Notes: a model not told the origin generated them from the sequence alone. Counted from the first letter of the stretch, positions 36,664 to 47,625 are shown. The stretch: 64,000 bases of DNA from Alphaproteobacteria bacterium (GCA_030426925.1 JAUHXT010000003.1:1-64000); one strand, 5' to 3'. Program-made: numbers and translations.

Positions 36664-37247
36664 TTGTATACGGCTTAACAGGTTCCATCGGAATGGGAAA
36701 ATCGACCGCCGCCGCGATGCTAAAACGTATGCGCGTACCCGTTCACGATTCAGATGCCGAAGTCCGTTTTCAGCTCAGTTCCCATGGGCAGGCCTTTGAG
36801 GAAGTCGCCGTAACATTTCCCGAATGTTGGGACAAAAAACATCATATTATTCACCGCAACATTTTGGCCGATATTGTATTCAATGATGAAAGGCAGCGCG
36901 AAGTGCTGGAATCCATTTTGCATCCCTATGTGCGAATGGCGCAGCAGGAATTCATTCGCAAAACGCGGAGCTTTGGTCAGGATACGGCCGTGCTGGATAT
37001 ACCGCTGCTATACGAAACCGGTGCGCAGAGCCGTGTTGACGCGGTCATAGTCGTAACTGCTCCGTATTTTATCCAGCGCCAGCGGGTTCTATCACGCCCG
37101 AATATAGACGAAGAGCTGTTTGAAAAAATTCTGCGGACGCAGGTGCCGGATGCTACCAAACGCGTGATGGCGGATTACATTGTTCATACGGGATTGGGTC
37201 ACGCACACACATATAACGGCTTAAAGAAAATAATAGAAGGTGTCTAA
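36660..37247 (+). CDS. coaE: Dephospho-CoA kinase
   Basis: A 195-residue kinase for the last step of CoA synthesis. The P-loop GSIGMGKST (8-16) begins the protein, followed by HDSDAEV. DIPLLYETGAQSRVD is typical of the lid region. It overlaps aroE by four bases (ATGA), and the next gene starts immediately after its stop. Confidence 0.96.
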   Translation: MIVYGLTGSIGMGKSTAAAMLKRMRVPVHDSDAEVRFQLSSHGQAFEEVAVTFPECWDKKHHIIHRNILADIVFNDERQREVLESILHPYVRMAQQEFIRKTRSFGQDTAVLDIPLLYETGAQSRVDAVIVVTAPYFIQRQRVLSRPNIDEELFEKILRTQVPDATKRVMADYIVHTGLGHAHTYNGLKKIIEGV

Positions 37248-37973
37248 ATGAACATTACAGCCATACATCACAAACCGTTCTTTCACGAAGGAACAATCGA
37301 GGAAGCCTTAAGAGAATCCGGCGCCGAGATTACGTATTTCAGGGCATGGGAAGACGATTTAGACCGTATTGATCCGATGGATAAAAACCCGATGGTGTTT
37401 TTTGGTGGGCCGATGGGCGTATATCAAGCGGATTTATTTCCGTTTTTGACCAAGGAAATTAAAATCCTCGAAACAAGGCTGACAAACGACTTGCCGACGA
37501 TGGGGGTATGTCTTGGGGCGCAAATGATGGCAAAAGCGCTCGGCAGCGAGGTTTACAAGGGAAAGCAAGGCCCGGAAATCGGCTGGCAGGAAATAAAAAT
37601 CAATGAAGCGGGGATGAAGACGCCCGCGCGTCATCTGGATACATCAAAAACCAAAATGATCCAGTGGCATGGTGATACATTCGATTTCCCGAAAGACGCC
37701 ACGCTTCTTGCGTCCTCCGAACTCTATACAAACCAGATATACAGCTATGGCAAAAATGCGATTGCCATGCAGTGTCATCCGGAAGTGAATGAAAAAATCC
37801 TCGAATACTGGATATTGATTGGCGGATTCAGTGACCTTGCCAAAACCGGCCAGAACCTTCCGGAGTTCCGCAAGCAGACCGAAGATTATATGGGCGCCTT
37901 AAAAGCACAGACAAAACTCTTTGTCCATGAATGGCTGGATACTATACTGGGTAAAAAGGAAGATGCCGCATAA
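37248..37973 (+). CDS. Class I glutamine amidotransferase
   Basis: A 241-residue protein with the GATase1 triad: nucleophile Cys88 in GVCLGAQMMA, His in MQCHPEVNE, and the following Glu. An oxyanion GGPMGVY precedes it. It resembles the stand-alone GMP-synthase-like amidotransferases (YfeJ type) rather than a subunit of guaA. It is inserted between coaE and dnaQ, which are adjacent in many relatives. Its stop overlaps the dnaQ ATG by one base. Substrate unknown. Confidence 0.85.
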   Translation: MNITAIHHKPFFHEGTIEEALRESGAEITYFRAWEDDLDRIDPMDKNPMVFFGGPMGVYQADLFPFLTKEIKILETRLTNDLPTMGVCLGAQMMAKALGSEVYKGKQGPEIGWQEIKINEAGMKTPARHLDTSKTKMIQWHGDTFDFPKDATLLASSELYTNQIYSYGKNAIAMQCHPEVNEKILEYWILIGGFSDLAKTGQNLPEFRKQTEDYMGALKAQTKLFVHEWLDTILGKKEDAA

Positions 37974-38650
37974 TGCGTGAGATTGTATTTGATACCGAAA
38001 CAACCGGAATGGAGCCGTCGGAAGGGCATAAGTTACTGGAAATCGGTTGCGTTGAACTGATCAACCACCTGCCGACAGGCCGTACCTATCACCAGTATAT
38101 CAACCCGGAACGCGATGTTCCGGCAGAAGCCGTTGCTGTGCATGGCTTGACGGAAGAACGGCTAAAAAATGAACCGACATTCGGCGAGGTTGTCGGAGAT
38201 TTTCTGGACTTTATCGGTAACGATTCAAAACTGGTTGCACACAACGCATCATTCGACATGAAATTCATCAATGCCGAGCTGAAAACTTTCGGTTTTCCAT
38301 CCGTTGATAAAAAACGCGTGATTGATACGCTTGTCATGGCGCGTGAGAAATTTCCCGGATCACCCGCAAACCTAGATGCCTTGTGCCGCCGTTTTAACAT
38401 TGATAATTCCAACCGTGAACTGCACGGCGCGTTACTTGACTCCGAACTTTTGGCGGAGGTCTATCTGGAATTATTGGGTGGCCGTCAACATGGCCTGAGC
38501 ATAGAAGTCGACAAGCAGTCCGTAGAAATATCACAAACGATTGAACGCCCGTTTCGTGAACCGCGCACATTCAATGTCAGCGAAGAAGAATTGTCCGCAC
38601 ACGAAAAACTTTTGGAAGATCTGTCCGATCCGGTCTGGAAATCCGCTTAG
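37973..38650 (+). CDS. dnaQ: DNA polymerase III epsilon subunit
   Basis: A 225-residue 3'-5' proofreading exonuclease. Exo I is DTETTG (Asp7, Glu9), Exo II HNASFD, and Exo III HGALLDSELLAEVY. The C-terminal 45 residues form the polymerase-binding tail. It is the last conserved gene before the giant-protein operon, whose last stop is two bases away on the opposite strand. No terminator is visible between them. Confidence 0.97.
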   Translation: MREIVFDTETTGMEPSEGHKLLEIGCVELINHLPTGRTYHQYINPERDVPAEAVAVHGLTEERLKNEPTFGEVVGDFLDFIGNDSKLVAHNASFDMKFINAELKTFGFPSVDKKRVIDTLVMAREKFPGSPANLDALCRRFNIDNSNRELHGALLDSELLAEVYLELLGGRQHGLSIEVDKQSVEISQTIERPFREPRTFNVSEEELSAHEKLLEDLSDPVWKSA

Positions 38651-38652
38651 AC

Positions 38653-41600
38653 CTATTGCTGGAAGCAATAAATGGGTTTGGCCGACCAGCAAACAACAAC
38701 GGACGAATTATCCGACCATCTGTTATCATCTTCATAGGTAATGCCTTCATTACCCGATGCTCCGTCCCAACCGTGGGTCCATCCATTACAGTGATTGGGC
38801 AGCGCCGTCCCGTCATCATCTGTCCCTGTCCATGCATCCCAGGGGAAGTCGGTTCCCGCTTCGTCTGTCCTTGGCTCTGCGTCAAGCGTACCATCGGTCA
38901 GATCCATCCAGTCATCGGCAATTTTCGTGCCGATTGTATCATAATAAGCGCCGGTATTCTGGTTAAAGCGCTGTGACGGCGATGTTTCATCGCTCGATAA
39001 CCATGCGTAATAGGTGCCGGGAAGATTTTCTTTATCGGCATGAATCTGGCAGAATTTATCCGCACCCTCAATGCCGCCAAGGTCACCCTCTGTAAAACCG
39101 GACGTAACAAACATGATTTTATCAGCCTCACAGTCCAGCGGGTTCAGGACATTTTCGGGGGTGTTACTGTCGGATGATCCGCCGTTCCCAATTTGTCTAT
39201 GGTTGTTTCTACCCATACATTGCGATGTACCATCGGCAAGAATGAAACACATAGTGTCACTGTGCGAGCCGGCCTCACCCAAGGCAACAACATCTGTCAA
39301 TCCTGGGATAGTATTTGGTGTCGTCATACCTGGAGTAACCAGTCCTAATTCACCTGAATCATCTTCACCCCACGCCAGAACGGTGCCATCGTCTTTTAAT
39401 GCATATACAGCATCTGTGACCGCTGAAATATCAATAATATCGCTGACAGTGGTAACATTTGCTGGCGAATTCTGGTCAGCGCCCGCACCATTACCCAACT
39501 GTTGCTTCGAATTATCGCCCCAGCACCACACCGTGCCATCAGTCTTTAATGCGCAAGTAAAGTCGGTTGTCGACGTATTCCCGCCGGATGTGATGTCAAT
39601 GACGTCTGTAATGGAAACACTCTCTGCGATATCATAGTTTCCGCCGGTAGATCCAATGCCTAGTTCGCCATTAGCATTCTGCCCCCAACACTTCACCGTT
39701 CCGTCCTTTAATACGGCGCAGGTATGTCGGTCGCCCGTCGTGACCTTCACGGCATTCGAAACATTGTAGGCGTAGGTCGGTACGCTCAGGTCTATGGAAG
39801 ATTCGTTGTTTCCAAGTCGTCCATTACCGGATTCACCCCAGCATGCGACACGTCCTTTATTTGTCACGGCGCAGGTATGACCATATCCGCCGTCCAGATT
39901 GACAAATTTTTCGAGCGATACAACCGGTGCCGGGATAGGGTTATAGGCGGTGGCCGCACCTTGCCCCAGCTCACCTTTCGAGTTGATACCCCAACATTTC
40001 ATACTGCCGTCTGATAGAATTGCGCATGCTGTTCTGGGACCAGCCGCGAGGTATTTTGCGCCCTCAACATAAGTTTTTGGGATTATTTGGGGTTTAGGAA
40101 CATAACTATCGCCGGTCGTGCCATCGCCCAGATATCCTTGATAACTTCTACCCCAGCATGCCACGCGGCCATTATCATACAAACCGCAGGTAAATTGCTG
40201 TCCGACTTCGATCTGTATGAAATTATGATCGTGCTCACACAATGGCTCAGAGCCGCCACCTCCGCCTCCGCCACCTCCGCCGGCTGCAAAGGGCTGCCAG
40301 CCGCCGCCATCACAGTATTCGACCGCCGCACCGGTGTAACGCAAGGTTCCTTCATCAGTGCCGCCACAGCTTGAATCATTGCCAAGTTTAACGCCGTTAT
40401 CCGCCGCGCCCCGGCCGCCGACATGCAGTTTACTGTCCGCCGTGGCAACCCCGATACCGACATCACCGTCCGGTTCAACAATAATGTCTTCTCCGGTCGG
40501 GTCGCCCGCCGGGTCTGCCGAAATTTTAAGTTTGGAAGGAACCGTGCCCGCACCGACCGCGCCCACGCTTTCTGCACCGATGGCCAAGACACCGTCCGCA
40601 TCAGTTGCCGTGCCGTCATGTGCGGTAAAGCGGATGTTCCCTAGCTCAGTATTGGATGGAATAGCCGACGGGCTGCCGGACGTTCCGCCATACCGGTCAA
40701 AACGCAACATGGCCGTATCGGCCGGGGTGCTGGAATAGACGCTGGCCTTAAACGATGCGTAGCTTGCGTTGCTTTGTGCAAATTTTGCATAGAGGTCAAC
40801 CGGGCTTCCGCTGATGAAATAGGCGATAGTCTGCAGGCCCGTACCGTCTTCGGCTACACCGCCAATGAAGAAATCCTTTGAAAACAGTAGCAGGGCATTG
40901 CCAGTGGTTTCATCAATACCAAAGAAGCCCGCTGTATCCGTTGCGTTATCGTCATCTGCTAACAATAATCCGTAATAATAATCAGGGTTCCAGGTTCTGG
41001 TATTTGTCGGCCCGGTCGCAAGAATTGCATCGTTATTTGCCCCTGCCGTATTCGCATGAGTACCAAGGCCGCCTTCCGGATCAATAAACATGTGCGTGAC
41101 GGCCGCCGTTCCACCGCCATTTTGTATTTTGAAGTCCAGTTCGGTTCCGGCTGCACCGCGGTTTTTTCCGGACAGGGCAGCGGACAATGTATCACCTCCG
41201 GCAATGCTGGTCGCATCAATCGCGAACCCGATCCCGGCCTCGTGCCCCGCCGTCGCACTATTACGTGTGATCGCAAGAGCGTGGCTGTCGATAGTGTCAC
41301 CGGAATTCCGTTGCTGGCGAATATCATACGCGGATGTTGGTGCCGTCTCACTACCTTGTGTCGGTGTAATGGCCAGTCCCCACGCGTCTGCAAGCCCGCC
41401 ACCACTAACCGAAATAAACGTACTGACATTGATTACTTCTGTCGGAGATTGTTTATCAGACGTCGTACCGTCCCCCTGATACGCGCCATATCCCCAGCAG
41501 TAGGCCTTACCGTCGGCTTTAAGGGAACAATATCCTTCTGCGTCAATAAAGTTCTGGTCTGTGTCGTTTGTCAGGACGGGTGTATTCGAATCGCCGACGC

Positions 41601-44070
41601 TGCCACCGTTGCCTAGATTACCGGCATTATCACTACCCCAGCACCAGATTTCGTTATTCACGGAAATACCGCAGCTGTAAAAATGCTCGATATTTAATTT
41701 TCTGAATTTAACATCGGTATCAACCTTTACCGGAACGCCAGAGTCTACGCCGGTGTTTCCGTCACCAAGCTGTCCGCCGCCATTGTTACCCCAGCACCAG
41801 ACGTCACCGTTTTTGCGCAACCCGCATGCATGCGTGGCGCCGGTACCGACATCAACAAAATCTGTAATATTCGCGACAGGGACAGGAACATCGGAATAAC
41901 TGCCCATAGTTTCATCATCGCCCAGTTGTCCGAAACTGTCATTTCCCCAACAGTAAATAAGGTTGCCGGTGGTAAGACCGCATGTAACCTGCCCGTCATA
42001 TCCGGAATCTATTTTCACAAAATTCGTAATGTTCGACACTTGAACCGGTGACGTTGACCCGGCTGTAGAATTGTTGCCTAATACGCCTAAGTTACCTTTA
42101 CCCCAACACCATACTGTTCCGGAAACATTCAGCCCGCATGTATGGTCCTGTGCTGCTGCTATATCGACAATACCGGTCAGGTCGGTTACCTGAACGTAAT
42201 CATCGCTGCCCAGATGATCGGCGGTATCGCTGTTCCCCAGCCGTCCGTCATCTCCGTGCCCCCAGCACCATACTGTTCCATCGCCTTTCAGGCCGCACCC
42301 GTGACCGATAAGCATGCCTTGGTTCCAGCCCCCGCTGACATTGATAAAGTCTGCTGCTTCACCTGTCGCCAGTGTGGGCGTGCCGCTTGCCTGATTACCC
42401 CATTTGTACATCACGGTACTGATACCTGATGCCTTGATATTCGTATTGGCAACGATACTGCCGCCGCCGCCGCCGCCGCCGCCGCCGGTCATGGTATACA
42501 ACGAGTTAATATCCGCCTGTTCCAGCGCACGGGTATAAATACGCACGTCATCAAAGATACCGTTGGCAAAACGCTGTGAGGTATTTTCACCCGCGCCGAT
42601 ATGCCAGTCGACAGTCAGCGGGGAATCGGCCGGGGCATTAATTGTTCCTGTCGCTGCATTTGTATCTTCCAGCGCGCCATTAAGATAAATTTTTGCCTCC
42701 GCTCCGTCATAGGTTGCTACAATGTGATGAAATCCGGAATCCAGATCAATATTCGGTGTTGTTGCCCCATATGTCCCATTGGCGGTAATCACCAAAAATT
42801 CCGGCCGCCACGTAGTGCCGGAGGTTTTAATAGCATCAAGCCTGATAGTTTCGTTGTTATTACCGTCTTTGGCAGATTCCCACATGATGAGCGTATCGGC
42901 ACCATCTGTCGTATTGACGTCCTGTATATCTACCCAAAGGGAAAGACTGACTTCGCTTCTGCCTGTGAAGTTAAGGGTCGTCGTTGTCGGAATTTCAATT
43001 AGTTCGTCTGTACCGTCCATATCAAGGCCGCCATTAAGGTGCCCGGTAACCCAGTCATCCGTTGTATCGCCGGGATAGTTTGTCAGCGCGCCGTCCGGTC
43101 CGACAGTGGCCGAAGCGGTCGACGTGTTGCCACTCTCATCCAGCTTATAGTGGGCGACAAGCCCGGTGGTTGTGTCTGCCGCCGATCCGCCGGCAACGAT
43201 CGATTCAACTGTACCCGCGTTACACAACACCAGTGATGGCGGGGTGGTCGAAGTATCGAGGAATATCTGCGCCTCCTGCGCGACTGTACAGGTAGTGCCG
43301 GGAGAGCTGGGTAAAACCAGTCCGGCAGTGGATGCGTTGAAGGTCAAAAGACCTGACATGGAAACATCGCTGCGCAGATCCAGGTTCTTGTCTATTTTTA
43401 CGACGGTCTCGGTGCTGCCCGCGTCAATGCCGAACGCCCACATATCGCCCATTGTGCTCGTAGCTTCGGTGTAATCGTAAGATACAATGACATCATCGCT
43501 GCCACTCGGTTTGACAAGACCTTCGGGCGCGGCATCACCATAGGCATAGCATCCTGTTTCAAATACACGGTTCGGCCCGGCAGACACGAGAGCGATATGA
43601 ATATTGCTTGCGTCATCCTGTCCGTTCAACCTGTCATCGGTACCTGTACCCGCATCGTTTTTACCGTTGCTCGCGCTTCCGTTATCCCATGTACAGTACC
43701 CGAACTGCGTACCCCACGGGTCAAGGTCATTAATACCCAGGCTTGCGGGTATAACCCCGCCACCGGTTATGGATCCGGCTTCATATTCCGGTAATTCGAT
43801 AAATTCGGTCGCATCGACATTGTTCAGGGACGCGAAATTTTGTACCGCATCAGCCATGATAAGCTTAGATGCGATTTCCATGCGCAGTTCTGTAATGCTT
43901 TGCTTGTTCAATGAAACCATCGAGGAAACAGGCCCTTTCAACAAAGAAACGGAACCCGCGCCGACAACGCCGACAACGGCCACAGCGGCAAACAGTGTCG
44001 CGAAAACGTTACCGCTTTCGTTTACGATACTGTCTTTGCGTTTCCGCCATGGTTTAAAAAAGCTTTTCAT
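38653..44070 (-). CDS. Giant modular surface protein C (pseudopilin-like head, LamG, RCC1, DUF1554-like)
   Basis: A 1805-residue protein, the third gene of the giant operon. Its basic N-terminus MKSFFKPWRKRKD is followed by NESGNVFATLFAAVAVVGVVG, a single membrane segment, then LKGPVSSM. A head of about 230 residues has DPWGTQFGYC and VSAGPNRVFETGC, resembling the globular part of type II pseudopilins. It is followed by a tail-fibre-like part, a LamG domain (SGLVAHYKLDE type), about six RCC1 blades with paired cysteines (CGL ... WCWG), a nine-Gly linker, another tail-fibre part (DGDVGIGVATADSKLHVGG), about seven more blades and a C-terminal DUF1554-like domain ending IYCFQQ. It starts 12 bases after the previous stop. 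It may be exposed through a secretion machine and may bind a partner cell or matrix; this is inference. Confidence 0.8.
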   Translation of the reverse strand: MKSFFKPWRKRKDSIVNESGNVFATLFAAVAVVGVVGAGSVSLLKGPVSSMVSLNKQSITELRMEIASKLIMADAVQNFASLNNVDATEFIELPEYEAGSITGGGVIPASLGINDLDPWGTQFGYCTWDNGSASNGKNDAGTGTDDRLNGQDDASNIHIALVSAGPNRVFETGCYAYGDAAPEGLVKPSGSDDVIVSYDYTEATSTMGDMWAFGIDAGSTETVVKIDKNLDLRSDVSMSGLLTFNASTAGLVLPSSPGTTCTVAQEAQIFLDTSTTPPSLVLCNAGTVESIVAGGSAADTTTGLVAHYKLDESGNTSTASATVGPDGALTNYPGDTTDDWVTGHLNGGLDMDGTDELIEIPTTTTLNFTGRSEVSLSLWVDIQDVNTTDGADTLIMWESAKDGNNNETIRLDAIKTSGTTWRPEFLVITANGTYGATTPNIDLDSGFHHIVATYDGAEAKIYLNGALEDTNAATGTINAPADSPLTVDWHIGAGENTSQRFANGIFDDVRIYTRALEQADINSLYTMTGGGGGGGGGSIVANTNIKASGISTVMYKWGNQASGTPTLATGEAADFINVSGGWNQGMLIGHGCGLKGDGTVWCWGHGDDGRLGNSDTADHLGSDDYVQVTDLTGIVDIAAAQDHTCGLNVSGTVWCWGKGNLGVLGNNSTAGSTSPVQVSNITNFVKIDSGYDGQVTCGLTTGNLIYCWGNDSFGQLGDDETMGSYSDVPVPVANITDFVDVGTGATHACGLRKNGDVWCWGNNGGGQLGDGNTGVDSGVPVKVDTDVKFRKLNIEHFYSCGISVNNEIWCWGSDNAGNLGNGGSVGDSNTPVLTNDTDQNFIDAEGYCSLKADGKAYCWGYGAYQGDGTTSDKQSPTEVINVSTFISVSGGGLADAWGLAITPTQGSETAPTSAYDIRQQRNSGDTIDSHALAITRNSATAGHEAGIGFAIDATSIAGGDTLSAALSGKNRGAAGTELDFKIQNGGGTAAVTHMFIDPEGGLGTHANTAGANNDAILATGPTNTRTWNPDYYYGLLLADDDNATDTAGFFGIDETTGNALLLFSKDFFIGGVAEDGTGLQTIAYFISGSPVDLYAKFAQSNASYASFKASVYSSTPADTAMLRFDRYGGTSGSPSAIPSNTELGNIRFTAHDGTATDADGVLAIGAESVGAVGAGTVPSKLKISADPAGDPTGEDIIVEPDGDVGIGVATADSKLHVGGRGAADNGVKLGNDSSCGGTDEGTLRYTGAAVEYCDGGGWQPFAAGGGGGGGGGGSEPLCEHDHNFIQIEVGQQFTCGLYDNGRVACWGRSYQGYLGDGTTGDSYVPKPQIIPKTYVEGAKYLAAGPRTACAILSDGSMKCWGINSKGELGQGAATAYNPIPAPVVSLEKFVNLDGGYGHTCAVTNKGRVACWGESGNGRLGNNESSIDLSVPTYAYNVSNAVKVTTGDRHTCAVLKDGTVKCWGQNANGELGIGSTGGNYDIAESVSITDVIDITSGGNTSTTDFTCALKTDGTVWCWGDNSKQQLGNGAGADQNSPANVTTVSDIIDISAVTDAVYALKDDGTVLAWGEDDSGELGLVTPGMTTPNTIPGLTDVVALGEAGSHSDTMCFILADGTSQCMGRNNHRQIGNGGSSDSNTPENVLNPLDCEADKIMFVTSGFTEGDLGGIEGADKFCQIHADKENLPGTYYAWLSSDETSPSQRFNQNTGAYYDTIGTKIADDWMDLTDGTLDAEPRTDEAGTDFPWDAWTGTDDDGTALPNHCNGWTHGWDGASGNEGITYEDDNRWSDNSSVVVCWSAKPIYCFQQ

Positions 44071-44082
44071 ATTTCCTGTTTC

Positions 44083-47000
44083 CTATTGTTCAAAGCAATA
44101 AAGACGCTTTGAATTAAAGCAACCGTGAGTAGTATATACAGTCCATTGACTATTGGTCGTGTAAGTATTCCCGTAAGTAGAGGAATAAGAAAAACCTCCG
44201 TCTGACCAGTTAAGGCAGCTATCCACCGTTGCACGCGTTCCATCTGAATTGGTATTCGTCCATGCCATTGACGTTACACCCCCGCCGACTTCGTTCACGC
44301 CCATAGTTGCATCAAGAGATCCATCGGTAAGATCTGCCCAGTCATCAGCTATTTTCGTTCCGGTCACGCGGTAGTATCCGCCATCGTATTTAGTGAACCG
44401 ATTGGCAGGGGCGCTATCATCGCTATCATCCGAAATCCATGCAAAGAACTTTCCGCCCAGTCCGGCAGCTTCTGCAACTGCCTGGCATTTTGCGTCTGCG
44501 CCTGTAACACCGCCAAGCATCCCGTTATATGATGAGGAAGTAACAAAAGCTATCTTCCCTTCTGTTTGAAAATCAATAGCGTCAGAATGACTGCCAAGGC
44601 TGACATGCGCAGTAACATGTCCGGCCACACTCGCGGATGTCTGCATTTTTATGCTGATACGGTCACCGTTGCTAACGCTGACGATCGTTCCGCTTTCATC
44701 CGAACCGTTTTTGACTATGGTCATCGCGGCGCTATCGGACGAAACGGTCAGGGCACAGCTTCCGGTAACATTTCCAATCATCACGGTATTCGACTGGTAC
44801 ACCGTGCTGGCCGTCAGGTCGTCACGGTCATAAAAATCGAACGGTATAGGTGTGCAGCTGGAAGAAACATCGCCGCCACCGCCGCCACCGCCGCCGATGG
44901 CATTGAAACTGGATCCATCACATAATTCGTATGTGCCGCCGTTATAAGCGAGAGTGCCGCTGTCAACCGCCGTAGAACAGGTTGAATCAGAGCCGATCAG
45001 CACGCCTTCATCGGAGACCAGGCGTCCGCCAAGATGGAATTTGGCTTCGGGTGCAGATTTGCCAACGCCGACATCACCGGCAGAATTAAGCCGCAGCCCT
45101 TCATCTGATGTAGAATCGCCCGTCGCGTCAACGCCGAATATCAGGTCAGCTGGCACATCACCTGCGGACACCGCGCCGTTAACGGCTGCGCGAATAGATG
45201 CGTTTGAACCGCTTGTATTGGCAGTACCACGGAATAAGATTGATCCGATCCTGTCGCCGTCATTCACCGCCCCTGATCCGCCGCGGTTACGAACAAAATC
45301 AAAATTCGATACCACGCCGGCTGTACCATCGTATCGTTCAATCCTGTAACCGGAACTGGTGTCCTCGTCCGAAATTTCAACGTTCGAAAATGCGGTAATT
45401 TGCGGCGTGCTTTCAAACCGTAAATATTCGCTAATAGAGCCGCCGGTTGCGTTGCTGCTTTGAAGCTTCAACATTTTTGAAAATAACAGCATAGTGCTGG
45501 CATTATCTGCCGCGCTATCGCCAAAATATGTCAGCTGGTTCAAAAGCTGGTCATTGCCGGTTACCAAAAGTCCCGGCGTGTAATTGTTATCCCATGCGGG
45601 ATCGTAGTGCTCACCGATCTGTATATTTGTTTCCTGTGTAACACCTGCATTGTTGTCAAGCACAAACCCTGTCTGGTCGGTTGTATTGACCATGCGGGTG
45701 CTAAGGAATGATCCGTCATTCGTCTGGAACAACAAATGCGCACGCGATGGGGCGGCTTGGCGGGACGCTACGACTGCGGCGGACGGGGCGTCCGTCAGGC
45801 TGTAAGTATCTCTCAGGTTAAACGCTATTCCGGCAGAGGAACCGGCAACATCAGTAGCAAGCAACGTCGTCCATCCGGTAGAGCTGACCGTATTCCCTAA
45901 AGTTCCTGTCATCGCGACATTCACCTGTGAAATGTAGTTGGTGAAGTGGTAAAGGTTTGCAATTTCTCCATCAGACAGAGCTCTGTGGTATATACGAATA
46001 TCGTCTAGCTTCCCATCCAAACGAATAGGGTTATTGTACGCACCAATTTTGAGATCTCCGTCACCATCCAATTCTACACCGGTAAAATTCGAGTTTTCGT
46101 TAACCTTTTCACCATTCGCATACAATCTAAGGTCTGCCCCCTCTTTAACAGCCACTATATGATACCAGGTGTTTGCTGATGGTGAAGCGGTCCATTGAAC
46201 ACTAGCTGCGCCACCAGCTGCGTTAACAACATAAAATTGAAATTGTGTAGATCCATTGACGTCAATGCCCCAACTATACCATGGGGCAGCACCATGATTT
46301 TTAAGTAAAAGACTTTTTACAGCGACGACCGCATCAAGCTTTACCCAAAGGCTAACAGTAAAATCGGGCTGAAGGTCAAGTGTATCATCAGAATCTGCAA
46401 CAATTATCTCATGATCGGTTCCATCAAAATCCAGGGCATTGTTAAAAATACCTGCAACGCTGTCGTCAGCAGCGTCCATGCTGCCGCCCATGGTTCCATT
46501 GTTGGCACCTATACCGTCAAAAACAGTTGTACCACTTGTTTCATCCATCCGCCAGTAAGCAACCAGACCGCTTGTGGGCCCAACAATCCCGTAATTGGTA
46601 TTACTGCCTGCGCCTGTTCCCATGCCGAAGCCAGGGTTTGATCCGCCGCCGGATTCGCCACCACCACCACCGCTTTCCCCGGTTGCGGTTCCGGAAATTT
46701 CCTGAAATCCGCCCGCACCAAAATCACAAAGCTCAAGGATTGGGCTTGCGCCCCCCATGTTTCGCCTGACCTGTCCGTTTGTACCGGCCGTACAGGACGG
46801 GAAAGCAATTTCATCCGGTAGCAACAGACCCAGCTGCCCGATCATTTCAATGCGCGTAGGGGCAAAAACATCATTACCGGTAAATTCAACGGCGTCACGC
46901 GCCACAATTTCCGGTGTTGTGCCTTCCACTTCGATACTCCAGATATCCGGACTGTCTACTTTCCAAAGGGACGGAAGCTCCTGCGCCGCTTCTGCGTATG

Positions 47001-47613
47001 AATAAACAACATAAATATCGTCGCCGCCCGGTTCAAAGAGCGGATTATCAGCTTCGCCGTCTGCCGGCGTTGTATCAACATAATCACGGCAGGTTGAATC
47101 AAACGCGCCGTTTGGCCCGGCTGAAATAACGGCCACGGTCGGATAATCCCGCTTGTTCGTACCGGTCAGAAGATTGTACGAATCACAGCCCTTATCATCC
47201 GTAACTGTTTCCTTGTCTGTCACGACTGATCCATGATCCCACGCACAGTACCCAAGCTGCGTTCCCCATGTGTCACGTTTCATGGATCCGATTTCATGCG
47301 GGACAAATCCCCCGCCGGTGGGTGGTGTGTCGGCATGCGTGCGCCACGGTCGCGGTTCCACCACCCGGTCGGAGTCGCAGTCGCCGCCGCCTGTCCAGTT
47401 TTCCGCATCCAGCAGTACCATTTTAGCGGCCGTATAAATGTTGCCTTCGGTCATGGTATTCTGATTGACATCGGACATGGTAGAGAGCGGACCGCGCATC
47501 AGCACGGTCGCGCTTCCGCCAATTGTTCCAATAACGGCGACAGCAGCGAACAGGGCCAGGAGAACATTCCCTGACTCTTTACCTTTGTTTATATGTTGCC
47601 GTTTATCGTTCAT
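44083..47613 (-). CDS. Giant modular surface protein B (pseudopilin-like head, LamG, DUF1554-like)
   Basis: A 1176-residue protein, the middle gene. The N-terminus KESGNVLLALFAAVAVIGT and then LMRGPLSTM gives the same membrane segment as A and C. The head has DTWGTQLGYCAWDHG. One LamG domain (VAYWRMDETSGT, ending DDIRIYHRALSDGEI) follows a Gly/Ser linker. There are no RCC1 blades. The tail-fibre-like part (AGDVGVGKSAPEAKFHLGG) and a DUF1554-like end (LYCFEQ) are present. It is the simplest of the three and may define the minimal architecture. The spacing of 12 bases on each side shows a single operon. Confidence 0.8.
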   Translation of the reverse strand: MNDKRQHINKGKESGNVLLALFAAVAVIGTIGGSATVLMRGPLSTMSDVNQNTMTEGNIYTAAKMVLLDAENWTGGGDCDSDRVVEPRPWRTHADTPPTGGGFVPHEIGSMKRDTWGTQLGYCAWDHGSVVTDKETVTDDKGCDSYNLLTGTNKRDYPTVAVISAGPNGAFDSTCRDYVDTTPADGEADNPLFEPGGDDIYVVYSYAEAAQELPSLWKVDSPDIWSIEVEGTTPEIVARDAVEFTGNDVFAPTRIEMIGQLGLLLPDEIAFPSCTAGTNGQVRRNMGGASPILELCDFGAGGFQEISGTATGESGGGGGESGGGSNPGFGMGTGAGSNTNYGIVGPTSGLVAYWRMDETSGTTVFDGIGANNGTMGGSMDAADDSVAGIFNNALDFDGTDHEIIVADSDDTLDLQPDFTVSLWVKLDAVVAVKSLLLKNHGAAPWYSWGIDVNGSTQFQFYVVNAAGGAASVQWTASPSANTWYHIVAVKEGADLRLYANGEKVNENSNFTGVELDGDGDLKIGAYNNPIRLDGKLDDIRIYHRALSDGEIANLYHFTNYISQVNVAMTGTLGNTVSSTGWTTLLATDVAGSSAGIAFNLRDTYSLTDAPSAAVVASRQAAPSRAHLLFQTNDGSFLSTRMVNTTDQTGFVLDNNAGVTQETNIQIGEHYDPAWDNNYTPGLLVTGNDQLLNQLTYFGDSAADNASTMLLFSKMLKLQSSNATGGSISEYLRFESTPQITAFSNVEISDEDTSSGYRIERYDGTAGVVSNFDFVRNRGGSGAVNDGDRIGSILFRGTANTSGSNASIRAAVNGAVSAGDVPADLIFGVDATGDSTSDEGLRLNSAGDVGVGKSAPEAKFHLGGRLVSDEGVLIGSDSTCSTAVDSGTLAYNGGTYELCDGSSFNAIGGGGGGGGDVSSSCTPIPFDFYDRDDLTASTVYQSNTVMIGNVTGSCALTVSSDSAAMTIVKNGSDESGTIVSVSNGDRISIKMQTSASVAGHVTAHVSLGSHSDAIDFQTEGKIAFVTSSSYNGMLGGVTGADAKCQAVAEAAGLGGKFFAWISDDSDDSAPANRFTKYDGGYYRVTGTKIADDWADLTDGSLDATMGVNEVGGGVTSMAWTNTNSDGTRATVDSCLNWSDGGFSYSSTYGNTYTTNSQWTVYTTHGCFNSKRLYCFEQ

Positions 47614-47625
47614 ATAGTCTCTTTC

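Noticed and set aside
42461-42488. Run of CCG triplets as a phase-variable tract
   Set aside because: The repeat unit is three bases and codes for poly-Gly, so a change in number only alters linker length and does not switch the gene off.
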